64,000 bases of DNA from Glaciecola sp. XM2 (GTDB lineage Bacteria > Pseudomonadota > Gammaproteobacteria > Enterobacterales > Alteromonadaceae): positions 66,300-130,299 of the forward strand of contig NZ_JAHEOJ010000025.1 in NCBI RefSeq assembly GCF_018595715.1, in the 5' to 3' direction. Position numbers and translations under genes: made by a program. The notes under the pieces are model-generated. The model saw only the letters and a list, made by a program, of their open reading frames with translations. It searched no databases and was not told the DNA's origin. Shown here piece by piece: positions 1 through 10,700 of this stretch (position 1 is the stretch's first letter; the number at the start of each line of letters is the position of its first letter).

Positions 1-1673
1 TGCTGCGCGGTTTGACCACCGAAAATGTGATAGAAGACGTCGCTAAGCTAAATAACACTCGCGCGATTGTTAGCAAACTCACTACCGAATTCAGAATACC
101 CGAAAATGAAATTGGGAATGCCTTGTCTGTGCATTACCAAGTGCCATTTATCGACTATTTGCCAGATACGTATCATATGTACCAGAGCAATAGCCGATTG
201 AACTTGTCTTATCTAAAACGCAACTTCGTGGCGGTCATTGCCGATGCGCATGAAAATGCGACCGTGTTGATGGCCGAACCGAACAATGCCGCATTATTAA
301 TGGAGATTGAGAGTGCGCTTGGTATAGACAGTTATGAAATTGCAGTTGGATTACCCACACACATCTTAAAATATCTAGGTGAGACATCTGCCGGCTCTGG
401 CCCTGGCGATATGGATGAAATCCTCGACGAAATCGGCACTTCTGGTGAAGAATTAGAGGACCAAAGCGACGAAATGGCCGAAGATGCACCGGCCGTTGTA
501 AGGCTGGTAAGTCGTATTTTGCACGACGCAAAGCGCCTCAACGCCTCTGATATCCACATTGACCCTGAGAAAGGCGCTCCCACTCGCGTAAGAATGCGTG
601 TCGACGGTGTGGTTAGAGACATCAACCAAGTACCAGCGTCTCACCATAACGCAGTAATCGCGCGTATTAAGATCATGTCAAGCCTTAACATCGCCGAAAA
701 GCGCATTCCACAAGATGGCAAATTAGCATTTAAAATGTCAGGCCAACCCGTAGAGGTTCGTGTTGCAACCATCCCAACGGTTGCTGGTGAGGGCGTAGTT
801 ATGCGTATCTTGGCCACTGGCGGGGCAATGCCGATTGAAAAAATGAATTTATCGCCACGCAATATGAACATGATTGAAGCGATGATCAAAAAGCCCCATG
901 GGATCATGCTAGTAGTAGGACCGACAGGTTCGGGTAAAACTACTACGCTACATGCTATCCTTGGCTACTTAAACACCCCTGATAAAAAGATTTGGACCGC
1001 GGAAGACCCGGTGGAAATTACCCAGCCTGGTCTACAACAGGTGCAAGTTAGCCCAAAAATTGGTTTTACATTTGCCAACGCTCTTCGCGCCTTTTTACGT
1101 GCTGACCCCGACATCATTCTTATCGGTGAGATGCGTGATAAAGAAACTGCCCACGCGGGTATTGAGGCATCTCTTACAGGTCACTTGGTGCTATCTACAC
1201 TTCACACCAACTCGGCGCCTGAGACCATTACGCGCTTACTCGATTTAGGGCTTGACCCTGTCAACTTCTCAGACGCGTGTGTTGGTATCCTCGCGCAACG
1301 CTTGATTAGGACGCTTTGCGGAAGCTGTAGAGAACCTTACCAAGCTAACGAAGACGATATTGCTTTTCTTAAACGCCAATACGGCGCAGAGTATTTTGAT
1401 GAACTTGAGTTAGGCGAGAACATTACCCTGCACCGTGCTAAAGGTTGCGATAATTGCGGTGATACAGGCTACAAAGGCCGTACCGGCGTGCACGAGTTAT
1501 TAAGTATGACCAATGAACTGCGAGCGCTCGTGTACAAGGAAGCAGCGGTGAGTAAAATGAAAGCGCAGGCGATGAACGACGGCATGCGCACACTGACTCA
1601 AGACGCAATTCTTAAAGTAGTCAAAGGTGATACTGACATCCCTCAAGTACAAATTCTTGGTGGCTCTGACTAG
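1..1673 (+). CDS. GspE/PilB-type pilus or secretion assembly ATPase (5' end outside window)
   Basis: Hexameric ATPase of the type II secretion/type IV pilus assembly family, which would power pseudopilin or pilin polymerisation at the inner membrane. The frame stays open to base 3 (codons for Leu-Arg-Gly precede the TTG at 12), so the true start is probably outside the window. Visible from the TTG: a GspE-type N-terminal region (about 20-120), an acidic linker (about 130-160), Walker A GPTGSGKTTT near residue 303, the Asp box AEDPVE, Walker B-like DPDIILIGEMRD, the His box STLHTN, and a C-terminal zinc tetracysteine made of CGSC and CDNC. It is distinct from mshE in this window and has no pilus gene beside it here. 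Family certain; which system it serves is unknown. Confidence 0.85.
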   Translation, partial: LRGLTTENVIEDVAKLNNTRAIVSKLTTEFRIPENEIGNALSVHYQVPFIDYLPDTYHMYQSNSRLNLSYLKRNFVAVIADAHENATVLMAEPNNAALLMEIESALGIDSYEIAVGLPTHILKYLGETSAGSGPGDMDEILDEIGTSGEELEDQSDEMAEDAPAVVRLVSRILHDAKRLNASDIHIDPEKGAPTRVRMRVDGVVRDINQVPASHHNAVIARIKIMSSLNIAEKRIPQDGKLAFKMSGQPVEVRVATIPTVAGEGVVMRILATGGAMPIEKMNLSPRNMNMIEAMIKKPHGIMLVVGPTGSGKTTTLHAILGYLNTPDKKIWTAEDPVEITQPGLQQVQVSPKIGFTFANALRAFLRADPDIILIGEMRDKETAHAGIEASLTGHLVLSTLHTNSAPETITRLLDLGLDPVNFSDACVGILAQRLIRTLCGSCREPYQANEDDIAFLKRQYGAEYFDELELGENITLHRAKGCDNCGDTGYKGRTGVHELLSMTNELRALVYKEAAVSKMKAQAMNDGMRTLTQDAILKVVKGDTDIPQVQILGGSD

Positions 1674-1682
1674 ATAATGACA

Positions 1683-3413
1683 CTATGCACTCGCTTTTGT
1701 GAGCATAGATGGTGAGTAACCAAACTCATGCTTAAAACATTGTCCAAAATATGAAGTAGAACCAAACCCCACGTCAAAACACACGTGGGTGATGGTTTGA
1801 CCGTTTAGTAAAGCCGTTTTGGCCTTATCTAAACGAAAGCGCCTTAGGTATTCTCTAAATCCACTGTCATAAATGTCTCTTAATCTGCGTTGCAAGGTCT
1901 TTTCACTCATATTCAGCAGTGAGGCAGCCTTAGTACGATTAAAACTTTCATCTTGGTAATGCTGTGTAATGACCGATTCAAACTTGTCTTTAAACGCACC
2001 CGTGCCAGCCCCATCAGTTTGTAGCGCATTTAACCAATACGATTTGTGGCTTTCACCTACTAGAGATGTAGAGCCTGTATGTAAATGTTCGCAAGCATCT
2101 GCCTGACGAAGACTTAGTACATTTTCAATGACAACTTTTACTTCATGCACATCTAGGGGTTTATCGATAATGGCACTGACGCCACTAGCATAAGCTTTGA
2201 TGCGGGTGCGGGTATCGGCAGCGGTTGCAAGCATTAACACAGGTATACTCTGAAATGCTTTGGTCACGCGCAGGAACTTGCATAGCTGGATGGTCAATGC
2301 AACTTGCCAACTAAAATCAGCAATGATTACATCTGGTCGATAGCTCGATATGGCAAGCAGGGCGCTATCTAATGACGAGTGCACATCTAACACATATTGG
2401 TGAGCAAAATGCTGGCTCAGTTGTGCAATGATATGCGGTTGATCAGCAATGATCATGACTTTTTGGCGACGCGTCTTGTCCCGCATGTCGACCACTGAAT
2501 GCCTTGGACGTGCGCGTATTGAAAAGTGCGGCTGTATTTTGGAGCACGGCAACGTTAAGCGGATATGTGTGCCCCAACCAATCGCAGTTTTAATCTCAAG
2601 ATCGCCACCGTGAAGTCTTGCTAACATGTTTACCGATGCCAGGCTTAAGTGTGTCTCTGCATCCGACAATCGCCTTTGCCGATGAACCCGCTGAGCCTCT
2701 TCTGCAGCGATGGCTTGTTGCGTTACATCGGCACTGATACCCATCCCGTTGTCGCACACTTCAAATATGGCTTGGTTTGTTTGTACGTAGCAATTGATAC
2801 TAATTTGCGTGGTTGCTGGGTTATGCATGATGGCATTGATTAAAAGCTCTCTTAGCATTTTATCAGCCATCCCACTTGGAATATTTAGCTGAGCGTTATC
2901 TAAAGTGCCTGCAGTCAAATCCATGTCCCTCTGCAGGGCGGCATTTTTTAGTGCTGGCAGAATGTCGTTGACGACATAATGACTGGTAGCCTTTATACTA
3001 GCGTAGGTCACTTCCGATTCACCTGAATGAAAAGGGTTGTTGCTGTACTGCGCCCCGCTTAATTCTGATGCTAGCGAGCGTAACTGGTGCAAGTTATCTC
3101 GTAACGGGGTTTGCAAGACCGACGCATATTCTTTTCGATCAGCCAGTACGTGCTGTTTGCTAATAAGTTCTTTAACAACTCGTTGAAGGGTGCGCTGGCT
3201 TCTTTCAAGCACTCGCTTGTGATAGAGGCTCTCTTGACGTGTGACAAAGGTTTTATTTTGACCTCTTGGTTTGGCAACATCGCGCCCTTTTGCTATTTTT
3301 TTATACACGATATTCCCCATCGCAAAAGACATTACGAATAGGAATAAATCGAGCAAGGATATTATATCTGCCGAGAACCAAGCGCTCGACATAACCACAT
3401 AAACTGCATCCAC
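1683..3413 (-). CDS. Membrane-anchored hybrid regulator: degenerate histidine-kinase core, receiver domain and AraC-type HTH
   Basis: A 576-residue one-protein signalling chain. One hydrophobic segment (about 15-35) is followed by a coiled region, a DHp-like helix with QTPL at 101-104, an HATPase-like domain (about 180-290) with an N-box (LLINAIMHN) and a G1 box (DNGMGIS), a receiver domain (about 318-435; Asp324, Asp366, Lys418) and a C-terminal AraC/XylS DNA-binding domain (about 480-576). The position expected for the phospho-accepting His is Ser98. The G2 box reads ETHLSLA instead of the usual GxGLGLA, so autokinase activity is doubtful. No periplasmic sensor domain is evident. The fusion resembles hybrid two-component systems, but the sequence suggests a pseudokinase controlling a DNA-binding output. 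It converges with the preceding ATPase gene, only 9 bp away. Its target genes are unknown. Confidence 0.8.
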   Translation of the reverse strand: MDAVYVVMSSAWFSADIISLLDLFLFVMSFAMGNIVYKKIAKGRDVAKPRGQNKTFVTRQESLYHKRVLERSQRTLQRVVKELISKQHVLADRKEYASVLQTPLRDNLHQLRSLASELSGAQYSNNPFHSGESEVTYASIKATSHYVVNDILPALKNAALQRDMDLTAGTLDNAQLNIPSGMADKMLRELLINAIMHNPATTQISINCYVQTNQAIFEVCDNGMGISADVTQQAIAAEEAQRVHRQRRLSDAETHLSLASVNMLARLHGGDLEIKTAIGWGTHIRLTLPCSKIQPHFSIRARPRHSVVDMRDKTRRQKVMIIADQPHIIAQLSQHFAHQYVLDVHSSLDSALLAISSYRPDVIIADFSWQVALTIQLCKFLRVTKAFQSIPVLMLATAADTRTRIKAYASGVSAIIDKPLDVHEVKVVIENVLSLRQADACEHLHTGSTSLVGESHKSYWLNALQTDGAGTGAFKDKFESVITQHYQDESFNRTKAASLLNMSEKTLQRRLRDIYDSGFREYLRRFRLDKAKTALLNGQTITHVCFDVGFGSTSYFGQCFKHEFGYSPSMLTKASA

Positions 3414-3545
3414 TGCTAACTTCCTTTTACTACTTATCTATATATTTATTTCCGTATGTTTCGACCTTTAAAAGATAAATATTGAGCATGTAAGTCACAA
3501 ATCGGTTAAAAAAGAAGCTTCTTAAAAACAACTTAAACAATAATC

Positions 3546-4145
3546 TTACAACTCTAAATTAAGGGGTGATTCAGACTTGCTAATATAGCGCAAACCATCT
3601 TCATAACGGATATTTGTTGCGCAATAAGTATACAACCACGCCTGCATGCCAGCGTTGTGCGCAGCCTCAATGTCATACTTATAGTCACCAATATAGGCAA
3701 TTTCTGAAAGCTCAAATTGCCGCTCGTTGCGCCACATCGATGCGATATGCAAAAGCGCCTCTGGATCGGGTTTTGGGGCAGCATCTTCGCGAGTCAAGAC
3801 GGTATCAATTGGAATATCGTTTTGATGCAATTTAATCTGCGTGGCTTGCTGGCAGTTACGGGTGACTATCGCTAAAGGCAACTGCGCTGCCAAGGCACGT
3901 TCAACAAAATGCCCCGCTCCGCGAATAAGCCTAGAAGTTTGTGCATCCTCTAACTCATAGCGCAAAACCGTCGCTGCCGCCTCATTGCGTTTTTCTGCGC
4001 AAGAAATATTTTGAATATGAGTGAGAATATCATCCTCAGGCGCACAACCTACTGCCGCTTTTATTTCTGCAAAATTAAGGTTTGCATGTACGAGCGTGTC
4101 ATCTAAATCAAAGATGATCCCCTTAACTTTTGTAAAACAAAACAT
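3546..4145 (-). CDS. HAD-superfamily hydrolase (phosphatase-like)
   Basis: A 199-residue haloacid-dehalogenase-like protein, probably a cytoplasmic phosphatase of unknown substrate. Motif I is FDLDDTLV (residues about 12-19), the two Asp residues being the nucleophile and general acid. Motif II is the IVTRN segment near 115, motif III a Lys in the EDAAPKPDP segment, and motif IV the IGDYKYD segment, which supplies metal-binding Asp residues. A helical cap lies between motifs I and II, as in subfamily IA. A strong ribosome-binding site (GAGGAAG) precedes the ATG. It is divergent from yebG across about 200 bp. The substrate cannot be predicted from sequence. Confidence 0.8.
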   Translation of the reverse strand: MFCFTKVKGIIFDLDDTLVHANLNFAEIKAAVGCAPEDDILTHIQNISCAEKRNEAAATVLRYELEDAQTSRLIRGAGHFVERALAAQLPLAIVTRNCQQATQIKLHQNDIPIDTVLTREDAAPKPDPEALLHIASMWRNERQFELSEIAYIGDYKYDIEAAHNAGMQAWLYTYCATNIRYEDGLRYISKSESPLNLEL

Positions 4146-4259
4146 ATGGTTACTTCCTCGTTGTGTGCACAGCCCGTCTTAAAAAAACGGGAGTTTGGTT
4201 AATTTAGACCAAAAATACGTTAACAATGGTCGAGCACATGTTAGCTGTATTTTATATAA

Positions 4260-4279
4260 AACTGTTTATTTATACAGTT
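4260..4279 (+). promoter_or_regulatory. LexA-binding site (SOS box) upstream of yebG
   Basis: The sequence contains CTGT at 4262-4265, eight A/T bases, and ACAG at 4274-4277, matching the gammaproteobacterial LexA consensus CTGT-N8-ACAG with symmetrical flanks. It lies about 65 bp before the yebG start codon, where LexA would block the promoter. It could in principle also touch the divergent HAD gene's promoter. Confidence 0.85.
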
Positions 4280-4343
4280 GATATACGTATAGTATGGGCA
4301 TCATCATAGTAAAATCCCTTAGCCAACATAAGAGGAGATTCGT

Positions 4344-4628
4344 ATGGCTGTTATCACTCAGTACGTGGTGCAACATAAAGGAGTCGACAAATTGGTAACA
4401 AAAGACAAAAAAGAAGCCGACCAATACGACAAGATGCTAGGCATCGCAGACAATTTATCCGTGTATATTCAAGGAAAAGGCATTGAATTAGACGAAGAAC
4501 TAGCTGAAGAATTGTCGATACTCATAGCAAAAAACAAAGATGCCGTGAGCAAACTATTAAAAGGCGCTGAAGCTGATACCTTACTTGACGCTGAGAAAGC
4601 TGACGTCGTTGCAATGAAAAAAGCATAG
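4344..4628 (+). CDS. yebG: YebG family DNA-damage-inducible protein
   Basis: A small cytoplasmic protein (94 residues; E. coli YebG is about 96) of the SOS regulon with no established biochemical activity. The N-terminus MAVITQYVV, followed by a KKEADQYDKMLGIAD segment, lines up with E. coli YebG, as does the acidic helical second half. A clear ribosome-binding site (AGGAGA, 5 nt before ATG) fixes the start. A consensus LexA box upstream supports SOS control and a hairpin terminator follows directly, so it is transcribed alone. The C-terminus differs from E. coli, which is usual for this family. Confidence 0.93.
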   Translation: MAVITQYVVQHKGVDKLVTKDKKEADQYDKMLGIADNLSVYIQGKGIELDEELAEELSILIAKNKDAVSKLLKGAEADTLLDAEKADVVAMKKA

Positions 4629-4651
4629 CATCTTAAGAAGATGCTTTTTTG
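4627..4651 (+). terminator. Intrinsic terminator of yebG
   Basis: An 8-bp perfect stem (4627-4634 with 4638-4645) with a 3-nt loop is followed by a run of T. The stem begins inside the yebG stop codon. Confidence 0.85.
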
Positions 4652-4699
4652 ATTGACAAGTGGTACGATGAGTTATTATTTTGATTCACAAAATCACTT

Positions 4700-5467
4700 A
4701 TGCAACTGCACCGGCTGAAAGGCTATATTCAAAATATATACTTAATCGAGTATGAGCACGGTTGTATGCTGCTAGATGGTGGTTGCCGCGCCGATTTTGA
4801 TATTGTATCTGATTACTTTCGCACAACCCTTAAACGTCCCCTAACAGATTTAAAAGTGGTCATGGTTACACATATGCACCCTGACCACGCCGGATGTGCC
4901 CATTATTTAAGAGAAAAGACTGGCTGTCTTGTGGTATCAGGTGTGTTTGAACACCATTGGTATGAGGGGCTTTCTGGGCGCTTCTCACATCTTACTGACA
5001 TTTTGCTCACACACTGGGTTGCAGGGCGGCTAGGGCGAAAACGTCGTTTAATCTGGTATCCAAGAAAGCTTCGTGCCGATGTCCAGCTACAAGATGGTCA
5101 GCCGGTTCCAGGCTTTGAGCAATGGAGCATTGTCGCTACGCCTGGTCACACCCACATGGACATATCGATTTATAGCGAAAAGCATGAATTGATATATGTG
5201 GCAGATCTCATTGTAAGCAACAAAAAGCAGCTCACACCACCATATCCTGTGCACTTTCCTAACATATATCGTGAGTCAGTTGCTAAATTAAAAGCGTTTG
5301 AAGGGTTTAAAATACTCATGGCACATGTCGAGCCACAAACGATTTCCACTCAAGTGTTAGACGATATAATGGTACAAACCCCCAAAGTTGGTCAAAGCAA
5401 CAAACAAGCGATTTTTAACATTGCGAAAAAGCACTTAGGTTTTGGCTTCGACTCTCAGAAGTCGTGA
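4700..5467 (+). CDS. Metallo-beta-lactamase-fold hydrolase
   Basis: A 255-residue MBL-fold protein. The metal-binding signature THMHPDHAG sits near residue 57, a second-sphere His in the TPGHTHMD segment near 152, a bridging Asp in the VADLIVSN segment near 173, and a late His in the MAHVE segment near 213. These are the family's dinuclear-zinc ligands. There is no signal peptide, so it is cytoplasmic. The set of sequences includes glyoxalase II, lactonases and RNases; nothing here singles out a substrate. It sits 50 bp after the yebG terminator and converges with tldD. Confidence 0.8.
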   Translation: MQLHRLKGYIQNIYLIEYEHGCMLLDGGCRADFDIVSDYFRTTLKRPLTDLKVVMVTHMHPDHAGCAHYLREKTGCLVVSGVFEHHWYEGLSGRFSHLTDILLTHWVAGRLGRKRRLIWYPRKLRADVQLQDGQPVPGFEQWSIVATPGHTHMDISIYSEKHELIYVADLIVSNKKQLTPPYPVHFPNIYRESVAKLKAFEGFKILMAHVEPQTISTQVLDDIMVQTPKVGQSNKQAIFNIAKKHLGFGFDSQKS

Positions 5468-5480
5468 CATTATTACCGTC

Positions 5481-6926
5481 CTATGCGGTACCGCCGACGG
5501 TAATTTCATCAATTTTTAAACTAGGCTGCCCTACTCCAACTGGAACTGACTGACCGTCTTTACCGCATACTCCAACGCCATCATCTAGCGCTAGGTCATT
5601 TCCAATCATCGATATCTTTTGCATCGATTCAGGTCCATTTCCTATTAAAGTGGCCCCTTTTATCGGATGGGTAATTTTTCCATTTTCTATCAAGTATGCT
5701 TCTGATGTAGAAAACACAAACTTACCAGAGGTAATATCCACTTGCCCACCACCGAAGTTAGGTGCGTAAATACCCTTAGTAACGCTGCTGATGATTTCTT
5801 CTTGACTGTATTGGCCTGCGAGCATGTAAGTATTGGTCATTCTTGGCATAGGCAGGTGCGCATAGGATTCACGTCTGCCGTTGCCCGTTGCCGGTACGCC
5901 CATCAAAGACGCATTCATTTTATCTTGCATGTATCCGGTTAAAACACCATCTTCAATAAGCGTATTGTATTGAGTTGGCGTGCCTTCATCGTCGATGGAA
6001 AGTGAGCCACGGCGGTCAGCTAACGTCCCGTCATCAACCACGGTGACACCTTTTGAAGCAACTTGCTCTCCAATTCTTCCGCTGAAAGTTGACGCGCCTT
6101 TTCGATTGAAATCGCCCTCTAGGCCATGACCTACTGCCTCATGTAACAACACACCAGGCCAACCGCTACCAAGCACCACAGGCATTGCGCCAGCCGGAGC
6201 TGGTATAGCCTCTAGATTAACTCGTGCCATATGCAATGCATCTTCAGCTAATTGCTCAAAACGTAACAGGCCGCTGGCAACGGTTTGTTGAAAGAAATCG
6301 TAGGTTCTGCGGCCACCGCAACCAGAGGCGCCGCGCTCACGTTTACCGTCTTTTTCAAGCAACACACTGCAGTTTAAGCGAATAAGTGGGCGGATATCCG
6401 TTGCAAATGTACCATCGGTTGCTGCTACTAATATTTCTTCATACACACCGGTTAAACTCACAACCACTTGGCTGACGTTTGGTTCTTGTTTGCGCACATA
6501 GGCATCGACTTGGCGTAAGATGGCGATTTTATCATCATCAGACATTGACAACAGTGGGTTGCTGTCTGTGTAAAGCGACTTGTGCGAGTGCATATCAAGT
6601 GCAGGTATTTTTTGACTACCGCCAGCAGGCGCAATATTCCTTGCCGCCATGCATGCGCTAGTCAATGCATCTAAGGTGATTTCATCTGAATACGCAAAAC
6701 TGGTCTTTTCTTGGGCAATTGCCCTTACACCAACACCGCGCTCAATGTTGTAACTACCGTCTTTTATAATCCCATCTTCCAATACCCAGCTCTCATGCTG
6801 ACTAGACTGAAAATACATATCTGCGAAGGTATTTTGACGCTGCATCATCTGCTCTAAAAGCAGGTTTACCTTGTTTTGATCAAGGCCTGAAGTATGCAAT
6901 AAACGTTCAACCACTGGGTTATTCAA
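5481..6926 (-). CDS. tldD: TldD metalloprotease
   Basis: TldD, with its partner TldE/PmbA, forms a cytoplasmic metalloprotease that cleaves small unfolded peptides, including microcin precursors and CcdA. The 481-residue length matches the family. The zinc motif [10 protein letters not shown] starts near residue 262, and the [15 protein letters not shown] segment is characteristic. The ATG-less 5' end uses TTG at 6926 (AGAGAG upstream) or GTG at 6914; the nit stop overlaps the TTG start by a few bases, implying co-translation. It is the last gene of the rng-yhdP-nit-tldD chain, an order conserved in gammaproteobacteria. No tldE is visible in the window. Confidence 0.95.
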   Translation of the reverse strand: MNNPVVERLLHTSGLDQNKVNLLLEQMMQRQNTFADMYFQSSQHESWVLEDGIIKDGSYNIERGVGVRAIAQEKTSFAYSDEITLDALTSACMAARNIAPAGGSQKIPALDMHSHKSLYTDSNPLLSMSDDDKIAILRQVDAYVRKQEPNVSQVVVSLTGVYEEILVAATDGTFATDIRPLIRLNCSVLLEKDGKRERGASGCGGRRTYDFFQQTVASGLLRFEQLAEDALHMARVNLEAIPAPAGAMPVVLGSGWPGVLLHEAVGHGLEGDFNRKGASTFSGRIGEQVASKGVTVVDDGTLADRRGSLSIDDEGTPTQYNTLIEDGVLTGYMQDKMNASLMGVPATGNGRRESYAHLPMPRMTNTYMLAGQYSQEEIISSVTKGIYAPNFGGGQVDITSGKFVFSTSEAYLIENGKITHPIKGATLIGNGPESMQKISMIGNDLALDDGVGVCGKDGQSVPVGVGQPSLKIDEITVGGTA

Positions 6927-7743
6927 ATTCGTATCTCTCTTGTGTGTGTGTAAATACAGGCATATTTTGGCGTATCTTGGTGAGTCGCTCTAGATCGAAG
7001 GTGGCGCTGGCAAAGCCCTCTTCTTTTTCGACCACAGACAGTAGCTCTCCCCATGGAGAATAAATACATGAATGGCCAAATGTTTCGCGACCATCAGCGT
7101 GCACTCCCACCTGATTCGCCGCAATCACATAGCACTGTAACTCAATACTGCGTGAACGCAACAGCGCGTGCCAATGCGCCTTTCCGGTCACTTTCGTAAA
7201 GGCGCTTGGTACGACTAATATATTCATCGGCATCATCGCGGTAAACATGCTGGGGAATCGAAGATCGTAACAGACTGACTGCCCTACGTCACCCCAAGGG
7301 CTCGCAAAGCGGCTAATATAACTGCCTGGATAAGTGTACTTAGACTCTTGATACGCTTTAGTTTTGTCGTTTACCTCTACATCGAAAAGGTGAATTTTGT
7401 GATAGCGGCTAACGCACTTTCCATCGGGTGCATACACTAGGCTTGCTGCATAGTATCGATGAGACTCAGGACTGACTAAAGGCATCGTCCCAGCGACCAG
7501 GTACAGGTTAAAACGCTGGGCTAGTTCACTAAAGGTTCGCTGAATGGGACCATCGCCATAAGGCTCTGCACTAGCAAGTTGCAACGCGCCATTACATCCG
7601 AATAAAGGTGCGCATTCTGGAAGTACCGCCAATGCTGGTGCGTCTGTGCGTTGTCGAAAGCGTTTCAATTGGCTTTCGATGTGCCTCATATTGCTTGCCA
7701 AATCAGCACTCGTATTCATTTGAAGCGCAATTAAATCAGCCAT
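6919..7743 (-). CDS. Carbon-nitrogen hydrolase, Nit family (deaminated glutathione amidase-like)
   Basis: A nitrilase-superfamily amidase. The catalytic triad is visible as Glu in LPECAPLF (about residue 44), Lys in the [10 protein letters not shown] segment (about 112) and Cys in the SVCYDLRFP segment (about 152). The KIHLFDVEV and CYDLRFP wording is typical of the Nit1/NitA branch, which hydrolyses deaminated glutathione as metabolite repair. The ATG at 7743 is chosen; a GTG two codons upstream (7749) is possible. Its start overlaps the end of yhdP and its end overlaps tldD, so the three are translationally coupled. Substrate assignment is inferred from the branch motifs. Confidence 0.88.
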   Translation of the reverse strand: MADLIALQMNTSADLASNMRHIESQLKRFRQRTDAPALAVLPECAPLFGCNGALQLASAEPYGDGPIQRTFSELAQRFNLYLVAGTMPLVSPESHRYYAASLVYAPDGKCVSRYHKIHLFDVEVNDKTKAYQESKYTYPGSYISRFASPWGDVGQSVCYDLRFPSMFTAMMPMNILVVPSAFTKVTGKAHWHALLRSRSIELQCYVIAANQVGVHADGRETFGHSCIYSPWGELLSVVEKEEGFASATFDLERLTKIRQNMPVFTHTQERYEFE

Positions 7744-10700
7744 CTTCACGCTCTATTGGCAATAAATCTTCTTCTGTAGGAGGTAAGAAAAGCGGTCTTT
7801 GTTCATCTTGCATTGCATCTCGACGAGTCGGCAGAGCCACATCGGTGCTTTGTCGCCCTGTTTCAATTAGAACAGGATCATCAAGGGTTCCAGAAACCGA
7901 ATAATTCACATTGGAGATCACTTTGGCTGACGTCAATACCTGATCAATGGCAAGCGCAGCGAGGGCTGAAGGCGGACTTACCGTGAAGAAGTACACCAAC
8001 ACCGGTAGGTTCCCAGTCACATTAGGCGTAAAGCTAATATTGTAGTTAAGCTCTTGAGAGACTAAGTCTGTGTAGCCATAAATCTCGATTTCGCCAGCAG
8101 CACCGTCAATACTGGTATCTCGAGTATCGGCTTTGCCATCGGTGATTTGTACACTGCCGCCCATCTCGTCATAGAAGAAGCCTTTGGCGAAGACGTCCCT
8201 AAAATCTAATGACAATTTGCGCACTAATGAGTTAAGGCTCAATAACGTAAAAATCCTTGAGCCTTTGTCGCTGACTTCAGCCAGATAACCGTCACTTAAC
8301 TCCCAGTTTATTTGACCATCGAGCTGCTCTAACGAAAACTCCATCGGCGATTGCTGCCATGTTAAGGCAAAATCGAGCTCTGCTTGTGAATCTTTGATGC
8401 CTGATTCGAAACCAAGGTTACTTAAGAGTCGACCAAAGTCATTACTTTCAACATCACCCGCAATGAAAGTAAAGTGGTCTTGATGTCGCTTGTACCATTG
8501 ACCTGAAGCATTAATATCACCATTTTCGGCTTCGATCTGTAGACGCTTTATTTCTAGGCCATCATCATTAGGCTCAGCTTCTAGAACGACTCGGCCTAAT
8601 TTTACATCAGAGACCTCACAGACTTCGCACACTAAATTGATAAGAGGCAGGGTTGTTGGGTCAAAGTCTTCGGATTGCGCGTTAACCGATGCGGTAAGAT
8701 CGACGTCATTCAATTTAAGATAATCAGCATTGATGCGAACTCCTTTTGAGAGCCAAGACTCACTGATGTCCGCATTACCTCTCAGTTGATCTGCGTCTAC
8801 CTCAAGCTGCCAATCCCTATCTAATCGTTTTGCCGTGACATTTACATCTGTGATACGCGTACCTAATACTAGCAACTGATCAGTTTGGGCAAAAATTCGT
8901 TCTGGCGCAGGTAAAATCGGCTTGGTATTCGAACTTATCCCTCCGACAATGCCTTTAACGCTATTGATCCAAGGTTCAAGTTCTACGGAAGGCAAGTTTG
9001 CGCTAACACTAAAGCCAACACCCATGCCAACAAAATCAGTTTGACCCAAAGCCAGATGCGCACGGCTAAACTGCCTCTCTTTGTGGGGCAGCACTCCCTC
9101 AAAGGTGACATCCTTTCCTAAAGTAATTTCAATGTTCGAGGCCATATTATTGCCACTTGCAAATAGCTCAAAGGGCAACGCTTGCTGGGCGGGTTTATAA
9201 AATGGCGCCGGCAGAGAAGCGTCCAATTCGTATAAGTTACTTGAGAGGTTTGCGGTATAGGAATACTCTTGTGCATTTAAACTCACGCCCACGTTAAGCA
9301 GCCATTGTGCGCTGCCTGACAAGGTATCGGTAAAATTAACGGCATATCGCTCAACAAGAGGATCAATATCCCACTCACCTTGAATATCAATGTCTAAATC
9401 GTAGGAGTTTGGAAGTTGTTGCCCGATAAGATTAATAGTTACCGGTTGGTCAACTAAAGCAGCATCAAGACCGGTAATGCTCAAATTTTCATTGTCAAAT
9501 GCGACGATGCCATTCGCACTTGTAAAGTCTAGACCTAGTGCGGTGATCCTAACATCACTGTCGCGCAATTTTGCCTCGCCTATCGCTCGAATACCGGCAA
9601 CGTTAGACAGCGGAATATAAAGCCCTAATTCTGTGCTAACCGGCCCAGAGACAATGACGTCGTTGCTCAACACGCGACCGAGGCTGTTTTGCAGTGTGCT
9701 TTGTGTAAACAAGCGAGCGACTGCTTCGCCCTCGCTTTGACCATCAGCCAAGATAGTGAGCATGGCATTATTGGTCAGCTCGGGAATTTGTGCGCGTAAA
9801 TTACTTAACGAAACATCTTGCAACTGTCCGCTATTAGCGGTCATTTTTAACCCTTTGTTTTCGAATAACAATTGAATGTCTAGCTCGCTAAGGCTTGGCC
9901 AGCGGTCGGAAAACATAAAGTCGGCATCACGAATATCTACAGACGCCTGAAATACACCCGAATTATCATCAAATGGAAAATCTTGGGCACGGCCATGCCA
10001 CAACACGTGCGCGCCGTTTACTCGGCCTGCACCGGTAAAAGCGCGGCTTAGATACTGCTTAGCATTTTGCCCCATATATGCATTTGGTAATAATGACGGG
10101 ACCTTGCTCAGTGCAAGTTGCTCAATGCCCACAATAATCGATAAATTGTCATCGTATGTGTTATAGCTGACCCGTGGGAATAAGGTGACATCGTCAATTT
10201 CTAAGATGCCATCTTTACTGATAAAGGATGCACCGTTGGCTTGCGATGTAATAAACACGGGAATGTCGAGCCGATCTAGAGTCAAGTTACGGTCAAACAG
10301 TGCTGCGGTCTCGACAGCCGCATCTTCACTGTAAAGTCTTATCTTGCCCGCGTTGTGTGACCAAAACACATCAACCCATAATTTATCTAACCCGGGAGAC
10401 GTTTGATACGCATCCCACGACAATTCATTTTTTTGTGTCAATATATGCAACCCTGATGCATCTGCTTTGACATGCAATTGCTCAATCGTCGCGTTAAAGT
10501 TAGCGTCATCAAAAAGAGTAGCGAGCTGGTGATTGAAAATACTGACAAAGGGTGTTGCTTCTCCAAGCATCACAGTATTGGTGTTGGTGAAATACAGCCC
10601 GGCTTGCGCGGAGTATGTGCCGCTCCATTGACTGATAGACTCGCTTGTACCGCTGTCTAGGGTCACATCAGCAATTGAGAATAACCATTCTTCATTGTTT

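Noticed and set aside
4245-4260. Second SOS box before yebG
   Set aside because: CTGT is followed eight bases later by TAAA, so only half the site exists.
7608-7904. Plus-strand open frame opposite nit and yhdP
   Set aside because: It is antisense to well-supported genes and has no recognisable protein features; many such frames occur opposite the msh and mre genes.
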